Shown here one piece after another: positions 1 through 9,887 of a DNA stretch of 64,000 nucleotides. This DNA is from Paludisphaera soli (lineage in GTDB: Bacteria > Planctomycetota > Planctomycetia > Isosphaerales > Isosphaeraceae), in contig NZ_JAALJI010000030.1 of NCBI RefSeq assembly GCF_011064595.1, positions 19,638-83,637 of the forward strand, read 5' to 3'. The stretch's first letter is position 1. Each line of letters begins with the position of its first letter. A program made the translations under genes and the position numbers. The notes beneath the pieces are model-generated. The model had not been told where the DNA came from, searched no databases, and worked only from the letters and a program-made list of their open reading frames with translations.

Positions 1-286
1 TACCTCGGCCTCGCGAGACGATTCGGGCGGCGTCGGCCGAAGGGTGCGCTGAATTCGCCTCAGGACCGGCGCGAGGATCCGATCCCCTGGTGTGCGGATC
101 GAAGCGGAAATCATGCTTTCTGAAGAGATTATCAGGTTTCGCTTTCGGCCTCAAGGGGATGCGGCATGGAAGCGGCGCATCGAGGCGAGGTAGGCCCCTC
201 TCGGGTCTTCGACGGAGGCTGGCGGACGCCCGTCCTGCTCGCCGTTTCGCGATCGGAGATCGGCTCGAAGCCCGACCGCGCCGCGG

Positions 287-1612
287 TCAGCCGGGCAGGT
301 AGCCGTCGAACTGGACGGGGGCCTGGTCGTCGTTGCGATAGGCGGGGGGCTCGGGTTCGAGGAACCGGCGCAGGTCGTCCTTGACGGCGAAGGCGAAGAA
401 GTGGTTGCCCGTAGGGTTGTAGTGTCCGATGTAGAGCCGGTCCACGTACTGCTTGGCCGTCAGGCGGTAGGCCGCGAAATCGGCGACGTGGCGCGGCAGG
501 GTGTCGACGTAGGGGATCGACTTCGAGGTCAGGAACGCGCGGAACGACTCCGGGTGCCAGTCCACGTTGTCGCGATCGCCGGGGGGCGTCCGGTTGCAGG
601 CGTGCCAGACCGAGCTCGACGAATAGCTCATCAGGACCATCAGCTTCTTGCCGCGCTCGCGGCAGAAGGCGTCCAGCCGCTCCATGACCCGCACGCCCAC
701 CCGCACCGCGTAGCCGTGGAGCGCGGCGGCGGCCGATCGCTTCACGGCCTCGGGGCCCGAGAGGTCCGGCGCGGGCAGGCCCGCGACCTTCGAGGCCCGC
801 GTGATCACGTCGGCGTCGATCGCCTCGCCGGTGCTTCGCGCGTACAGCAGGTGCGTCACCTCGTCGCCGCCGAACCGGTCGACGACGAAGTCGAGGTCGC
901 AGAGCCGGTACAGCGACTCCTCGTCCGGGCAGGGGTTGGGATGCTCCACCAGCGCCCCGTCGTCGTCGAGACCCGCGTGCGACCAGGGGTTGGCGTGGAA
1001 CATCACCGTGCTCATCGACTCCAGCACGTTCGGCGGAAACGAGAGCGAACGCCAGGTGTAAAGGCTCCGATAATGGTCGTCGCCCCAGATGTTGAAGATC
1101 AGGTACGGGGCGCCCTCGTCGGTCGACTCGTGCCGGAGCAGGCGGAGATACGCCTGGTAAACGCCGAACCCGCCGATCCCGTAGTTGCGGATCGGCTCGC
1201 AGAAGTGCGCCGCCAGCACCTCCTGCCAGGTCTCGCCGTCGCTGACCTGATGGCCCTGGGTGAAGCTGTCCCCATACGTATGAATTCGGCAAGGCTGATC
1301 GGCGAAGTGCGCCTGCCTGCGCCGGCCGGACTCGTCGTAGCGGGCCAGGGTGGAGCAACCGTCCACCCCATCACGGACGAACGAGTTGCGCAGCAGATAC
1401 CCCAACTGGGGATCGAACCGGGCCCAGACCCGGGCCCTCGGGTCGAGGAATCGGTCGATCGAATCCTTGCGAACCACGTACGGCCTGAGCCAATCCCGGA
1501 CTCGATCCTCCGCCCCCGCGGCGTTCCCGACGCCCCCTAGTCCGACCCCGACCGCCACGCACCCGGCCGTCAGGAAGTCCCGCCTGGGCCAGTCTCCCGT
1601 CCGCTCGCGCAT
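287..1612 (-). CDS. Exported SGNH/GDSL-like hydrolase
   Basis: A 441-residue protein. Its N-terminus has an arginine pair (PRRDFLTAG) and a hydrophobic stretch, which resembles a Tat or Sec signal. The block-I motif GDSFTQG lies near residue 110, a conserved-looking GIGGFG follows about 35 residues later, and a GHYNPTGNHFFA segment lies near residue 410. Order and spacing fit the SGNH hydrolase fold with Ser in block I and His at the C-terminus. The family acts on ester bonds such as acyl or acetyl groups on sugars; no substrate can be read here. The start is the ATG at 1612, with GGGAG 8 bases upstream, rather than a TTG two codons earlier. No operon partner is visible. Confidence 0.72.
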   Translation of the reverse strand: MRERTGDWPRRDFLTAGCVAVGVGLGGVGNAAGAEDRVRDWLRPYVVRKDSIDRFLDPRARVWARFDPQLGYLLRNSFVRDGVDGCSTLARYDESGRRRQAHFADQPCRIHTYGDSFTQGHQVSDGETWQEVLAAHFCEPIRNYGIGGFGVYQAYLRLLRHESTDEGAPYLIFNIWGDDHYRSLYTWRSLSFPPNVLESMSTVMFHANPWSHAGLDDDGALVEHPNPCPDEESLYRLCDLDFVVDRFGGDEVTHLLYARSTGEAIDADVITRASKVAGLPAPDLSGPEAVKRSAAAALHGYAVRVGVRVMERLDAFCRERGKKLMVLMSYSSSSVWHACNRTPPGDRDNVDWHPESFRAFLTSKSIPYVDTLPRHVADFAAYRLTAKQYVDRLYIGHYNPTGNHFFAFAVKDDLRRFLEPEPPAYRNDDQAPVQFDGYLPG

Positions 1613-1943
1613 GACCAAGACTCCCGACCGGACCTCCCGCCGGGCCGCCCCCGGCCGGCCGACCCACCCGGTCGCCGTCGATCTTCCGCCCGCCCCGGTC
1701 GCCTGTCAACGGGCCGACCGACCGTCGATCCTGGCGCACGCCCCGTTGGATTGAAACGGGAGGAGAAACCTTCCATATTTCTCCGACCGCGGCACCGGCA
1801 CGCCGACCCGTCGATATTCCTCCACCAGCATATCCCGTTGTATGGCAAGGCGTTTGTCCGCATGGGACGGCCGCCGGCCCGCAGCGTCCCGCGGCCGATC
1901 TCTCCGGTCGCTCAACGACGCCTCGGGCCAGCCGCGAACGGTC
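1613..1943. other. Intergenic region, 331 bp
   Basis: No convincing gene is seen. The stretch 1750-1860 is less GC-rich than its surroundings. It carries a 7-bp inverted repeat, GGAGAAA (1762-1768) and TTTCTCC (1778-1784). It probably holds the promoter of the minus-strand hydrolase and the end of the methyltransferase transcript. No clear -35/-10 pair could be assigned. Confidence 0.4.
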
Positions 1944-2825
1944 TCAGGGTCTCAGGACGGCGCAGAGCCAGAGGGACCGGGTCAGGTCGCCGGTCACGAA
2001 CTCGAAATCTCCATGCATGTAGCCTGGGGTCGCGGGCCGGAGCCGAGACGTGATCGCCGGCCAGGCTCGCCAGCGGGCTTGCCGCCAGGCCGCGCGCAAG
2101 GGTCCGACCCGGTGAAGCCGCTCCAGCAGGGGGATTCGCTTCAGCCGCGACGCCCGGGCCTCCTTCCAGCGCGTGCCCTCCGCTAGCTTCGCGATCTTGG
2201 CGCGGACGTCGTCCTTCCAGGCCTCAAGCAGCGCGTCGTCGCGGAACTGCTGGCCATAGATGGTGACGTCCGAGAAGTACCGCCCGACCAGCTCGTGGAA
2301 TTCGTCGAGCTGCAGCTCCTTGATGTGCTCCTTGTTCATCGGGGAGGGCTCGTGCCCCAGGGAGAAGACCTGGCGATTCGGCGTGCTGACGAAGGCGACG
2401 CCGTCCGGGGCGAGGTGGCGCCGCATATTGGCGAGGAACTCCGGCATGTCCGGGACGTGTTCGAGCACCTCGCAGCTGAGGATGCGGTCCCATCGGCCCG
2501 GTCGGATGTGCAGGTCGGGGTCGCACGAGTCGGCGACGAGGAATTCGACCTCCGGCGCGGCCTCGGCGGCGATCGCGATCGAGTCTGCGGAGACGTCGAA
2601 CCCGACAGCTTCCCTGGCCCGCCCCGTGGTCGCGAGCCAGGCGCAGTTGTAGCCCGTGCCGCACCCCCAATCGAGGACGGAGCGGCCTTCGGTCCCGACG
2701 GTCCGCTCGAAGAACTTGAGCCGCGCGAGCTGCTGCTGAATCATGGGCTCCGGGTCCTCCTCCAGCGACACCCCCCGGGATCTCACGGCCCGGTAACGGA
2801 AGACCTCGTCAGACGTCGACGTCAT
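1944..2825 (-). CDS. Class I SAM-dependent methyltransferase
   Basis: A 293-residue protein. SAM-binding motif I is VLDWGCGTGYN near residue 50. The motif III-like stretch SCEVLEHVPDMPEFL and STPNR are typical of the UbiG/Methyltransf_25 group, which often modify small molecules, lipids or glycans. The acceptor substrate cannot be told from sequence. The frame stays open upstream, but the ATG at 2825 has GGAGA 8 bases before it, and the preceding codons read as low-complexity GC-rich sequence. Neighbours are unrelated, so the gene is probably monocistronic. Confidence 0.78.
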   Translation of the reverse strand: MTSTSDEVFRYRAVRSRGVSLEEDPEPMIQQQLARLKFFERTVGTEGRSVLDWGCGTGYNCAWLATTGRAREAVGFDVSADSIAIAAEAAPEVEFLVADSCDPDLHIRPGRWDRILSCEVLEHVPDMPEFLANMRRHLAPDGVAFVSTPNRQVFSLGHEPSPMNKEHIKELQLDEFHELVGRYFSDVTIYGQQFRDDALLEAWKDDVRAKIAKLAEGTRWKEARASRLKRIPLLERLHRVGPLRAAWRQARWRAWPAITSRLRPATPGYMHGDFEFVTGDLTRSLWLCAVLRP

Positions 2826-3026
2826 AGGTCGGTTCTCCGATCCTCGCCATCTCTCCGCGGCCATGCAGGCGGTCGTCGCCTCCCGGCCGGCCGGGCGCAC
2901 GCCGCCGGCCGGACATCGCCGCAGCACGAATGATACGGCGAACCGGGGCGAAACTTTCACGTTCGGGCCGCTCGGTCCTGAAATCCGAGCCGGCGATCCT
3001 TCGGTCCGGTCGACGCCCGTTCAGAA

Positions 3027-3650
3027 TTACGGAGCGGGCCGGCGGTCGGTGAGGGGAGGCCTGCGGGGTGGGAACGGCGGCAGGAGGGTGCGGAGCGCTT
3101 CGTCTTCCTCGGGGGAGAGGTCGGCCCAGGCGCCGGGCGCGAGGCCCTCGATCGTGACGCCGCCGATCGACCAGCGGACGAGTCGGAGCGTGGGATGGCC
3201 CACCGCGGCGGTCATCCTCCGCACCTGGCGGTTGCGGCCCTCGCGGAGCGTGAGCCGGAGCCACGAGGTCGGCACGTTCTTGCGGAACCGGATCGGGACG
3301 GGGCGCTCGGGGAGGTCCGGCGGCTCGTCCAGGAGCTCGACCTCCGCCGGCCGGGTCGGGCCGTCCGGGAGCGGCACCCCGCCGCGGAGCGCCCCGAGCG
3401 CGGCGGCGTCGGGGATTCGATCGACCTGGACGAGATACGTCTTGGGGTGCTCGTACCTCGGGTCGGTGAGCCGGTGGGCCAGCGTGCCGTCGTCGGTCAG
3501 CAGCAGCAGCCCTTCGCTGTCGCGGTCGAGCCGGCCGGCGGCGTAGACGCCCGGGATCGCCACGTGGTCGGCCAGCGTGGGCCTCCCCTGCTCGTCGGTG
3601 AACTGGCAGAGCACGTCGTAGGGCTTGAAGAGCTTCAGGGTCCTGGGCAT
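3027..3650 (-). CDS. rluE: rRNA pseudouridine synthase, RsuA/RluE type
   Basis: A 207-residue protein that starts directly with [17 protein letters not shown], as short RluE-like enzymes do without an S4 domain. The catalytic motif [14 protein letters not shown] holds the nucleophilic Asp. GRNRQVRRM and an LRLVR segment complete the RsuA/RluE/RluF signature. The family isomerises a uridine in 16S or 23S rRNA; the exact site is inferred only from the RluE-like length. The start is the ATG at 3650; the frame is open further upstream, but those residues do not look like part of the enzyme. It is divergent from the channel gene at 3800. Confidence 0.85.
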   Translation of the reverse strand: MPRTLKLFKPYDVLCQFTDEQGRPTLADHVAIPGVYAAGRLDRDSEGLLLLTDDGTLAHRLTDPRYEHPKTYLVQVDRIPDAAALGALRGGVPLPDGPTRPAEVELLDEPPDLPERPVPIRFRKNVPTSWLRLTLREGRNRQVRRMTAAVGHPTLRLVRWSIGGVTIEGLAPGAWADLSPEEDEALRTLLPPFPPRRPPLTDRRPAP

Positions 3651-3799
3651 GGGCGGGGGTCCCGGCGGGGGGCCGATCTGGCACTGCACTTGCAGCCCTG
3701 GTCGGACCGTCTGGAGCCACTGTATAGTCGGTCGCCGACGACCACCCACCCCGTTTTCGTGGAAATCCGCCGCCGCGCCATCATCCATCGAGGTCGCCG

Positions 3800-5998
3800 T
3801 TGTCATCGTCGCCCGCAAAAACCGCCCCCCGCCTCGTCCCGAGGGCCGTCGCCCAGCTCTCCCGGGCCTCCGTCGTCGCGGCCATTCTCCTGGTCGCCGC
3901 GTCGGGCTGCGAGTATTTCACGTCCGAGCGCCTGGCCAAGCTTGCACCCGCCACGGGCGCCGATCCGGCTTCCCGCCCCGCCGCCGGCCCCCTGGACACC
4001 GAACCGACCGTCGCCGATCCGGCCACCGGCGAGCCGATCCACCTGTCGGCGGCGGAGGTCGTGGCGATGCTGGAGCGGATCATCCGCGGCAATCAGCGCG
4101 AGCTGGACGACCTGGAGCCCAAACTCGCCGAGCGCGACGAGGCCGAGCGGGCGCGCGACGTCTTCCAGCACCTCGACGACCTGCTCAAGAGCCTCGAACG
4201 CGAGAGGAAGAAGGCGCTCGCCGAGGGTCAGGGCCCCCGCGCCGAGGAGCTGGCCCGGCAGTCGGCAAGCCTTCGCGAGCCGTGGGAGCTGGCCCGCGAG
4301 CGCCTCAACCTGGATCTTCGCGCCCGGATGCTGATGCTGGAGCGGGTGGACATCCTCCGGAACGTCCTCTCCCACGACCGTCAGCGGCTCGCCGCGGTCC
4401 TCGCCACCGGCGACCTGGCCCGGTTCCTCGACCCGCTCGCCCCCGACGAGCCGGCCTCGGCCCCCGCTCGCACCGCGCCGACAGACCCGGCGGCCCCCCC
4501 GCCCCCCGCCGCCGAGACGGACAAACCGCCGGCGGTCGAGATCCCGATCGTCCCGGGCGTCCCCCTCGTACCCAAGGCGGTCGACGCCCAGGACCAGGAG
4601 AAGCCGGCCGCCGCCAAGGCCGAGGCCGGGGGCGAGACCGCCAAGGACGCCGCGGCCAAGGTCGAATCGAAGGACGCGGCCGAGAAATCCGAGGCCGAGC
4701 CGGCGAAGGCCAAGCTGCCGCCGAGCAAGGAGCTGATCTCCGCCAAGAAGGAGCTGGAGGCCAAGAGCACGGCCGTCCAGAAGCTCCAGGAACGGACCAT
4801 GACGCTCGACGCGCGGATGCAGAACCTGGCCCGCTCGATCGAGCTGGTCGGCCAGCTGTCCGACGTCGCCCAACGGAGCGTCGAGAACGCCTCCAGGACC
4901 CGCGACTTCCTGATCGCCGCGATGGCGGAGGAGAAGCCCTCGACCGCGCTGCAGGCCTGGACGCACGACGATCCCGACGCCCTCGGCGTCCTCAATCGGC
5001 TCGTCCGCGACTCGTCCGAGGACTCCAAGCGGCTCCGGGCCCGGTATGACGAGATGGTCGAGGAGCGCAAGCTCGTCGTCGACGCCCTGCAGAGGACCAA
5101 CCTCCGCGCGCGATCGGCCCGGGACGTCCTGGACCAGACGCAGGAGAAGGTGGAGGCCCTGCAGAGCCCCTTCTCCACGCCGAACATCAAGGCCTGGCTC
5201 CTCGCGAACGCCCCCCCGATCCTGGGGACGCTGGTCGTCATGAGCCTGCTCTACGTGCTGGTCAGCCGCTACTCGCACAAGCTCGTGCAGATCTTCGCCT
5301 CGCGAGGCATCCGAGGGTCGAAGGCCGAGCGCGACAACCGCATGGAGACGCTCGTCAGCGTGCTCCAGAACACCGGGAGCGTCGTGGTGCTGCTGGGGGG
5401 CGGGTCGACCCTGCTGAGCCAGGTGGGCATCCCGGTGGCCCCGCTCCTCGGCGGCGCCGCCGTGGCGGGCGTCGCCGTGGCCTTCGGCGCCCAGAACCTC
5501 ATCAAGGACTTCTTCTACGGGTTCATGATCCTGCTGGAGAACCAGTACAAGCTCAAAGACGTGGTCAAGATCGGCGACCACAGCGGCCAGGTTGAGCAGA
5601 TCACCCTCCGCATGACGGCCCTGCGCGACTCCGAGGGGGCGCTCCACTTCCTCCCGAACGGCTCCACCACCTCGGTCGTCAACATGACCCACGGCTGGTC
5701 GGTCGCCGTCTTCAACGTGAGGATCGCCTGGGACGAGGACGTCGACCGCGTCATCGCGCTCATCCAGGATCTCGGCAAGGAGCTTCGCCAGGACCCGGCG
5801 CTGCGGCTCATGATCGTCGACGACCTGAACATGATGGGCGTCGATTCGCTGACCGACACGGCCGTGGTCATCCTCTTCTCCATCAAGACGCTCCCGCTCC
5901 AGCAGTGGAACGTCAAGCGCGAGTTCCTGCGTCGCCTCAGGAAGAAGTTCAAGGAGAAGGAGGTGCGGCTCCCTCCCCCGACGCCGCCTCCGGTCTGA
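3800..5998 (+). CDS. MscS-like mechanosensitive channel with long periplasmic N-region
   Basis: A 732-residue protein. The N-terminus has a hydrophobic segment ending in VAASGC (Cys about 37), a possible lipobox. About 420 residues follow, rich in Glu, Lys and Arg with coiled-coil character, interrupted by a Pro/Ala-rich linker. The last 260 residues hold three membrane segments (from about 471). The third contains [20 protein letters not shown], the pore-helix signature of MscS, and the soluble beta domain with FLPNG follows. The family releases osmolytes on hypo-osmotic stress. The start is a TTG with GAGG six bases before it. The 3' end overlaps btuF on the other strand by 50 bp. Confidence 0.85.
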   Translation: MSSSPAKTAPRLVPRAVAQLSRASVVAAILLVAASGCEYFTSERLAKLAPATGADPASRPAAGPLDTEPTVADPATGEPIHLSAAEVVAMLERIIRGNQRELDDLEPKLAERDEAERARDVFQHLDDLLKSLERERKKALAEGQGPRAEELARQSASLREPWELARERLNLDLRARMLMLERVDILRNVLSHDRQRLAAVLATGDLARFLDPLAPDEPASAPARTAPTDPAAPPPPAAETDKPPAVEIPIVPGVPLVPKAVDAQDQEKPAAAKAEAGGETAKDAAAKVESKDAAEKSEAEPAKAKLPPSKELISAKKELEAKSTAVQKLQERTMTLDARMQNLARSIELVGQLSDVAQRSVENASRTRDFLIAAMAEEKPSTALQAWTHDDPDALGVLNRLVRDSSEDSKRLRARYDEMVEERKLVVDALQRTNLRARSARDVLDQTQEKVEALQSPFSTPNIKAWLLANAPPILGTLVVMSLLYVLVSRYSHKLVQIFASRGIRGSKAERDNRMETLVSVLQNTGSVVVLLGGGSTLLSQVGIPVAPLLGGAAVAGVAVAFGAQNLIKDFFYGFMILLENQYKLKDVVKIGDHSGQVEQITLRMTALRDSEGALHFLPNGSTTSVVNMTHGWSVAVFNVRIAWDEDVDRVIALIQDLGKELRQDPALRLMIVDDLNMMGVDSLTDTAVVILFSIKTLPLQQWNVKREFLRRLRKKFKEKEVRLPPPTPPPV

Positions 5999-7196
5999 GC
6001 GCCCTCTCCATCGCCTCGAGGCCCTCGGCGAGCCGGGGGCCGACGCGGGTGGTCAGGTCCTCGTCGAGCGCGACGATGCGCCGGTCGCGGACGGCGGGCA
6101 CGTCGGCCCATCCCGGGCGCGCGAGGAGCCGCCGCCGCCCTTCCTCCCCCGACCGCCCGCCGCCACCCATCAGCCCGAAGGTGGCGAGGACGATCTCGGG
6201 CGCGCGGACGAGGACCTCTTCGTCGCTGGGTGTCGGATAGCGGGCCGCGACGTCGGCGAAGACGTTCTCCCCCCCCGCCGCCTCGATCATCCGGCCCAGG
6301 AAGGTCCCCGGCCCGACCGTCATCAGGGGCTCGTCGTACAGCAGGTAGAGGACCTTCGGCCGCCTCGCGTCGCCGCGATCGGCCACGCGCCGGCGCACCC
6401 CGGCGATGCGAGCCTCGAACGCGGACGCGACCGCCTCGGCCTCGGCGTCGCGGCCCGTCAGCCGGCCGACGGTCCGGATGTTGGAGGCCACGTCCTCCGG
6501 CCGTTCGGCGTCGAGCGTCACGACCGCCACCCCTAGGCGTTCGAGCGGCTCGACGATCGGCTGCTGCACCCCCCCCGTCGCCAAAACCAGGTCGGGACGA
6601 AGCGCCGCGAGCGTCTCCAGGTTGATGCTCGAAGGCGCCATGCCGCCGACCGACGTCCGCTCCTTGGCCTCGGGCGGGAAGTCGTCCATCATCGTCACGC
6701 CGACGACCGATCCGCCCGCCCCGACGGCGAACAGGATCTCGGTATTGGACGGCGCGAGCGACACCACCCGCTCCGCCGGCTTCTCAACCCGGACGGTCCG
6801 ACCCAGCGAGTCGACCAGTTCCACCGGCCAGACCGAGCCCGGCGTCGCGACCTTCGCCGCCGCGACCGGCGAGGAGGTCGCCGCCTTCTCGTCGTGCGAG
6901 CCGCAGCCCGCCGTCGCGAGGAGCACGACCGCCGTCGCCGCCCATCCCCGAGGGCCGGATGAGGACGAGCACCACCGGAGAATCCGACGGGCGGTCGCGG
7001 ATCGTCCTTCTCCCCTCGTGGGAGAAGGTGGCCGAAGGCCGGATGAGGGGGGCACCTCGATCAGGCGTCGCTTCCTCGCGTCGTCCGACTTGATAATTCC
7101 CCTCATCCGGCCCTCCGGGCCACCTTCCCCCACCAGGGGGGAAGGACGTTCGGCCACGGACTTTCCCCCCGCGATCACGCACAGCTCGCAACTCAT
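5949..7196 (-). CDS. btuF: Cobalamin ABC transporter substrate-binding lipoprotein (BtuF-type)
   Basis: A 415-residue protein. A hydrophobic stretch ends in LLATAGC (Cys about 90), a lipobox. The mature part is a type III periplasmic-binding fold: RVVSLAPSNTEILFAVGAG, then LRPDLVLATG and the C-terminal lobe. It would deliver corrinoid to BtuCD at the cytoplasmic membrane. The ATG at 7196 overlaps the btuD stop (ATGA), which is the main support for this start. About 50 residues between that ATG and the signal peptide are encoded by a palindromic repeat (7003-7148). The signal peptide is therefore displaced inward, and translation from an ATG inside the repeat is also possible. It is the last gene of a riboswitch-led operon. 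Confidence 0.86.
   Translation of the reverse strand: MSCELCVIAGGKSVAERPSPLVGEGGPEGRMRGIIKSDDARKRRLIEVPPSSGLRPPSPTRGEGRSATARRILRWCSSSSGPRGWAATAVVLLATAGCGSHDEKAATSSPVAAAKVATPGSVWPVELVDSLGRTVRVEKPAERVVSLAPSNTEILFAVGAGGSVVGVTMMDDFPPEAKERTSVGGMAPSSINLETLAALRPDLVLATGGVQQPIVEPLERLGVAVVTLDAERPEDVASNIRTVGRLTGRDAEAEAVASAFEARIAGVRRRVADRGDARRPKVLYLLYDEPLMTVGPGTFLGRMIEAAGGENVFADVAARYPTPSDEEVLVRAPEIVLATFGLMGGGGRSGEEGRRRLLARPGWADVPAVRDRRIVALDEDLTTRVGPRLAEGLEAMERALRPEAASGEGAAPPSP
7003..7148. repeat. Inverted-repeat (REP/MITE-like) element inside btuF
   Basis: Two copies of a roughly 48-base GC-rich palindromic unit face each other: 7003-7050 and 7100-7148. Each has the pattern CCTTCTCCC..GGGAGAAGG..GGCC..GGCCGGATGAGGGG, with a few differences between copies. 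They flank about 49 bases of unrelated sequence. The unit resembles dispersed palindromic repeats common in GC-rich genomes. It reads through in the btuF frame and separates the btuF start codon from its signal peptide. Confidence 0.75.
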
Positions 7197-8017
7197 GGCA
7201 TCCTCACGGGTTCGTTCGGTCGGCGGGTCCGAGGCGTGGGAAGGACCATCGGGGTCCCGGTGAGGGGATGGCGGTCGACCAGGACGGGGCAGCGGTAGGC
7301 TCGGCCGAGGATGTCGGCGGTCAGCACGGCGTCGGGCTCGCCGATCGCCAGCAGGCGGCCCTCGGCCAGCAGGGCGATCCGGTCGGCCCAGGTGGAAGCC
7401 TGGTTCAAGTCGTGCAGGCTCACCACGACCGCCAGGCCCTGGTCGCGGGCCAGATGGTCGACGAGTTCGAGGATCTCCGACTGGAAATTCCAGTCCAGGT
7501 GGGCGGTGGGCTCGTCCAGCAGCAGCACCCGAGGCTCCTGGGCGAGCGCCTGGGCCAGCACCACGCGCTGCCATTCGCCGGCCGAGAGGCGGTCGACCGG
7601 GCGGTCGCGCATCGCCGCGAGGCGGGTGCGTTCCAGGACGCGGTCGACGACGGCCCCGTCGTCGTGGGTCATCGGCAGCCACCAGCCGCGATGCGCCGCG
7701 CGGCCGAGTCGGACGACCTCGTCGACGGTCAGCCGCGAGCCCTGCGGGTCGTCCTGAAGGGCGATCGCGACGCGGCGGTGAGTCCAGGCCCGGCCGCGAC
7801 GCCAGGCGTCTTCGCCGTCGACCCGGACCGAGCCGGCGCGAGGCGGAAGCAGCCGGGCCAGCGTCCGCAGGAGCGTCGTCTTGCCCGAGCCGTTCGGGCC
7901 CAGGAGCGCCAGGACCTCGCCGGATTCGACGGTGAGGTCGACGTCCGTCAGCACGTCGGGCAGCCCCCGACCGTAGCCGCAGGCCAGCCCTTCGGCCCGC
8001 AGGCGGGGCTCGCTCAT
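7193..8017 (-). CDS. btuD: Cobalamin ABC transporter ATP-binding protein (BtuD-type)
   Basis: A 274-residue ATPase. Walker A is GPNGSGKTT near residue 36, the signature is LSAGEWQ, Walker B is VLLLDEPTAHLD, and the switch His is in SLHDLN. Length and motif spacing match the FecE/BtuD group of cobalamin and siderophore importers. It would power the BtuC permease from the cytoplasmic side. The ATG at 8017 overlaps the btuC stop as ATGA, and its own stop overlaps the btuF start the same way, so translation is probably coupled. The assignment to cobalamin rather than iron rests on the upstream AdoCbl riboswitch. Confidence 0.9.
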   Translation of the reverse strand: MSEPRLRAEGLACGYGRGLPDVLTDVDLTVESGEVLALLGPNGSGKTTLLRTLARLLPPRAGSVRVDGEDAWRRGRAWTHRRVAIALQDDPQGSRLTVDEVVRLGRAAHRGWWLPMTHDDGAVVDRVLERTRLAAMRDRPVDRLSAGEWQRVVLAQALAQEPRVLLLDEPTAHLDWNFQSEILELVDHLARDQGLAVVVSLHDLNQASTWADRIALLAEGRLLAIGEPDAVLTADILGRAYRCPVLVDRHPLTGTPMVLPTPRTRRPNEPVRMP

Positions 8018-9009
8018 CGCACGGACCTCCGCAGCACGACCAGGAAGAACGGCCCGCCGAGGATGGCCGTGAGCACGCCCACCGGCAGCTCGATCGGCGC
8101 GGCGATCGTGCGCGCCAGGTCGTCGGCCAGGACCAGCAGGATCGCGCCGGTCAGGCCGCTGGCGGGGATGAGGTAGCGGTGCCTCGCGCCGACGAGCGCC
8201 CGCGCCAGATGCGGGGCGATGAGGCCGACGAAGCCGATGACCCCCGCCACGGCCACCGCCGCGGCCGTCGCCAGGCTGGCCGCCGCCACGATGAGCCCGC
8301 TGATCGGCTTCAAGGGGAGCCCCAGCGCCCGCGCCGGCTGCTCGCCGAGCGAGAGCGCGTCGAGCGGCCGGGCCAGCGCGCAGAGGCCCAGGAAACCCAC
8401 GACGATGTAAGGCCCGCCGCCGATCAGCGCCGGCCAACCCCGCCCCTGGAGGCTCCCCATCAGCCAGGAGACGATCCGGGCCAGTTCCTGGTCGTGCAGC
8501 ACCATCAGGAGCCAGACCATCGCCCCCAGGCAGCTGCTGACGGCCGACCCCGCCAGCAGCAGCGAGACGATCGGCGCGGGGCCCCACCAGGCGGTCGACG
8601 CGTAGACGAGCCCGGCCGCCCCCACGGCCCCGAGGAACCCGCCTAACGGCACCGCCCCGAAGCCGAGGCCCCCCGCCTGCCCCGCCGTGACGATCACCAA
8701 CGTCGCCCCGAGGGCCGAGCCGGTCGACGCCCCGATGACGTAGGGGTCCGCGAGCGGGTTGCGGAAGAGTCCCTGGTACGCGGCCCCGGCGGCGCCGAGC
8801 GCCAGGCCCACCAGGCCCGCGAGGATCACCCTGGGCAGCCGCAGCTCCCAGACGATCGTCTCGTGCTGCGCCGCCGCCGGGCTCCGGCCCGAGAGGGCGG
8901 CCACGATCTCGACGGGCGAGAGCCGCACGGCGCCGACGCCCAGGCTGGCGACCCCGACCGCGAGCAGGATCGTCAGCAGCAACACGACGCGGACGTTGCG
9001 GTCGCTCAC
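8014..9009 (-). CDS. btuC: Cobalamin ABC transporter permease (BtuC-type)
   Basis: A 331-residue polytopic protein of the FecCD/BtuC family, close to the usual 326-340 residues. About ten hydrophobic segments are visible. Family landmarks are LRLPRVILAGLVGLALG, the NPLADPYVIGAS segment and the cytoplasmic GLIAPHLAR loop that contacts the ATPase. It forms the membrane channel for corrinoid import. The start is a GTG at 9009 that overlaps the stop of the upstream DUF1289 gene (GTGA). No outer-membrane TonB-dependent receptor gene lies in this operon. Confidence 0.92.
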   Translation of the reverse strand: MSDRNVRVVLLLTILLAVGVASLGVGAVRLSPVEIVAALSGRSPAAAQHETIVWELRLPRVILAGLVGLALGAAGAAYQGLFRNPLADPYVIGASTGSALGATLVIVTAGQAGGLGFGAVPLGGFLGAVGAAGLVYASTAWWGPAPIVSLLLAGSAVSSCLGAMVWLLMVLHDQELARIVSWLMGSLQGRGWPALIGGGPYIVVGFLGLCALARPLDALSLGEQPARALGLPLKPISGLIVAAASLATAAAVAVAGVIGFVGLIAPHLARALVGARHRYLIPASGLTGAILLVLADDLARTIAAPIELPVGVLTAILGGPFFLVVLRRSVR

Positions 9010-9887
9010 GGCGCGAGGCCCTCGATCGCCGTGCCGTCGGGGAAGTAGTACGCGCAGGGCGTGAGGGCGTCGAGCGTCTCCAGGCCGTTGGGGACGTCGC
9101 GGTCCCCCGCGAGCTGGATCGGCGCCAGGGGCTCGTCGTCGATCGCCGCGATCGGCCCCAGGGCCTCGACGCGGCCCACCGGACCCAGGATCACCCGGGC
9201 CGGCGAGGACGCGACGATCCGACGGCCCATCCCGGCGAAGAGGTCGGGCCACTCCAGGCCGAGGCAGTCGTCCAGGCCTCGGATCAGCTCGGGGTCGTCC
9301 GTCCGGAGGCAGAACGCCGCGCCTCGGGCGACCAGGCCCAGGTCGTACAGGCGGGCGTCGCGATCGCGGGGGTCGACCGCGTCGCGATCGGGCCCGAGGG
9401 CCGCCAGCCCCGGGCGGGGGACGTGCCGGGGGCGGGGGATCGCCATCACGAGCGGGGCCCGCGTCGGATCCTCGCCGGCCGCCGTCGGGGTCAGCACGCG
9501 GACCTGATCGGGGACGTCGAACCGCACCGAGGCGCGGGGCGTCCGAGCCTCCAGCCGCGTCGGCCCGAGCCGGTCCAGGCCGCCCGCGTCTCCCGGCTCC
9601 ACGCGGAACTCCGAGGCCCCTCCGAAGTTGCCGAAGGCCCAGGTCCCGCCGCCGGGCTCCAGGGTGCCGGCGATGAATCCCATCAGGTCGCCGCGAGTCC
9701 ACTTGAGGCGATGCAGGCCCACGCCCATGCGGGCCCGGCGATCGGGCAGGTCCGCCCAGACCGATTCCAGGAACGCGGCCGGCGCGTCGCGCCAGGCGGC
9801 GATCTCGGCCGCCGTGCGGGCGCAGCCGAGGCAGTGGCCCGACGCGGCGTCGAGGCGGCAGAAGCCGATGCAGGGGCTGATCGTCAC
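9006..9887 (-). CDS. DUF1289-domain protein under cobalamin riboswitch control
   Basis: A 293-residue protein. Residues 1-35 form a DUF1289 motif with four cysteines (CIGFCRLD and GHCLGCARTAAEIAAW), which suggests a metal or Fe-S site. The remaining roughly 250 residues form a separate domain of unknown function with YDLGLVARGAAFCLRT and a C-terminal ACAYYFPDG. It has no signal peptide or membrane segment, so it is probably cytoplasmic. The start is a GTG at 9887 overlapping the stop of a short upstream ORF. The frame is open further upstream into the riboswitch, but that part cannot be coding. Being the first structural gene of a riboswitch-led btuCDF operon suggests a role in corrinoid handling; this is inference. 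Confidence 0.7.
   Translation of the reverse strand: MTISPCIGFCRLDAASGHCLGCARTAAEIAAWRDAPAAFLESVWADLPDRRARMGVGLHRLKWTRGDLMGFIAGTLEPGGGTWAFGNFGGASEFRVEPGDAGGLDRLGPTRLEARTPRASVRFDVPDQVRVLTPTAAGEDPTRAPLVMAIPRPRHVPRPGLAALGPDRDAVDPRDRDARLYDLGLVARGAAFCLRTDDPELIRGLDDCLGLEWPDLFAGMGRRIVASSPARVILGPVGRVEALGPIAAIDDEPLAPIQLAGDRDVPNGLETLDALTPCAYYFPDGTAIEGLAP

Noticed and set aside
1..286. Possible gene end at the left edge of the window
   Set aside because: Short open frames run in from the left edge, but none shows a recognisable C-terminus and the remaining sequence holds no gene signal.
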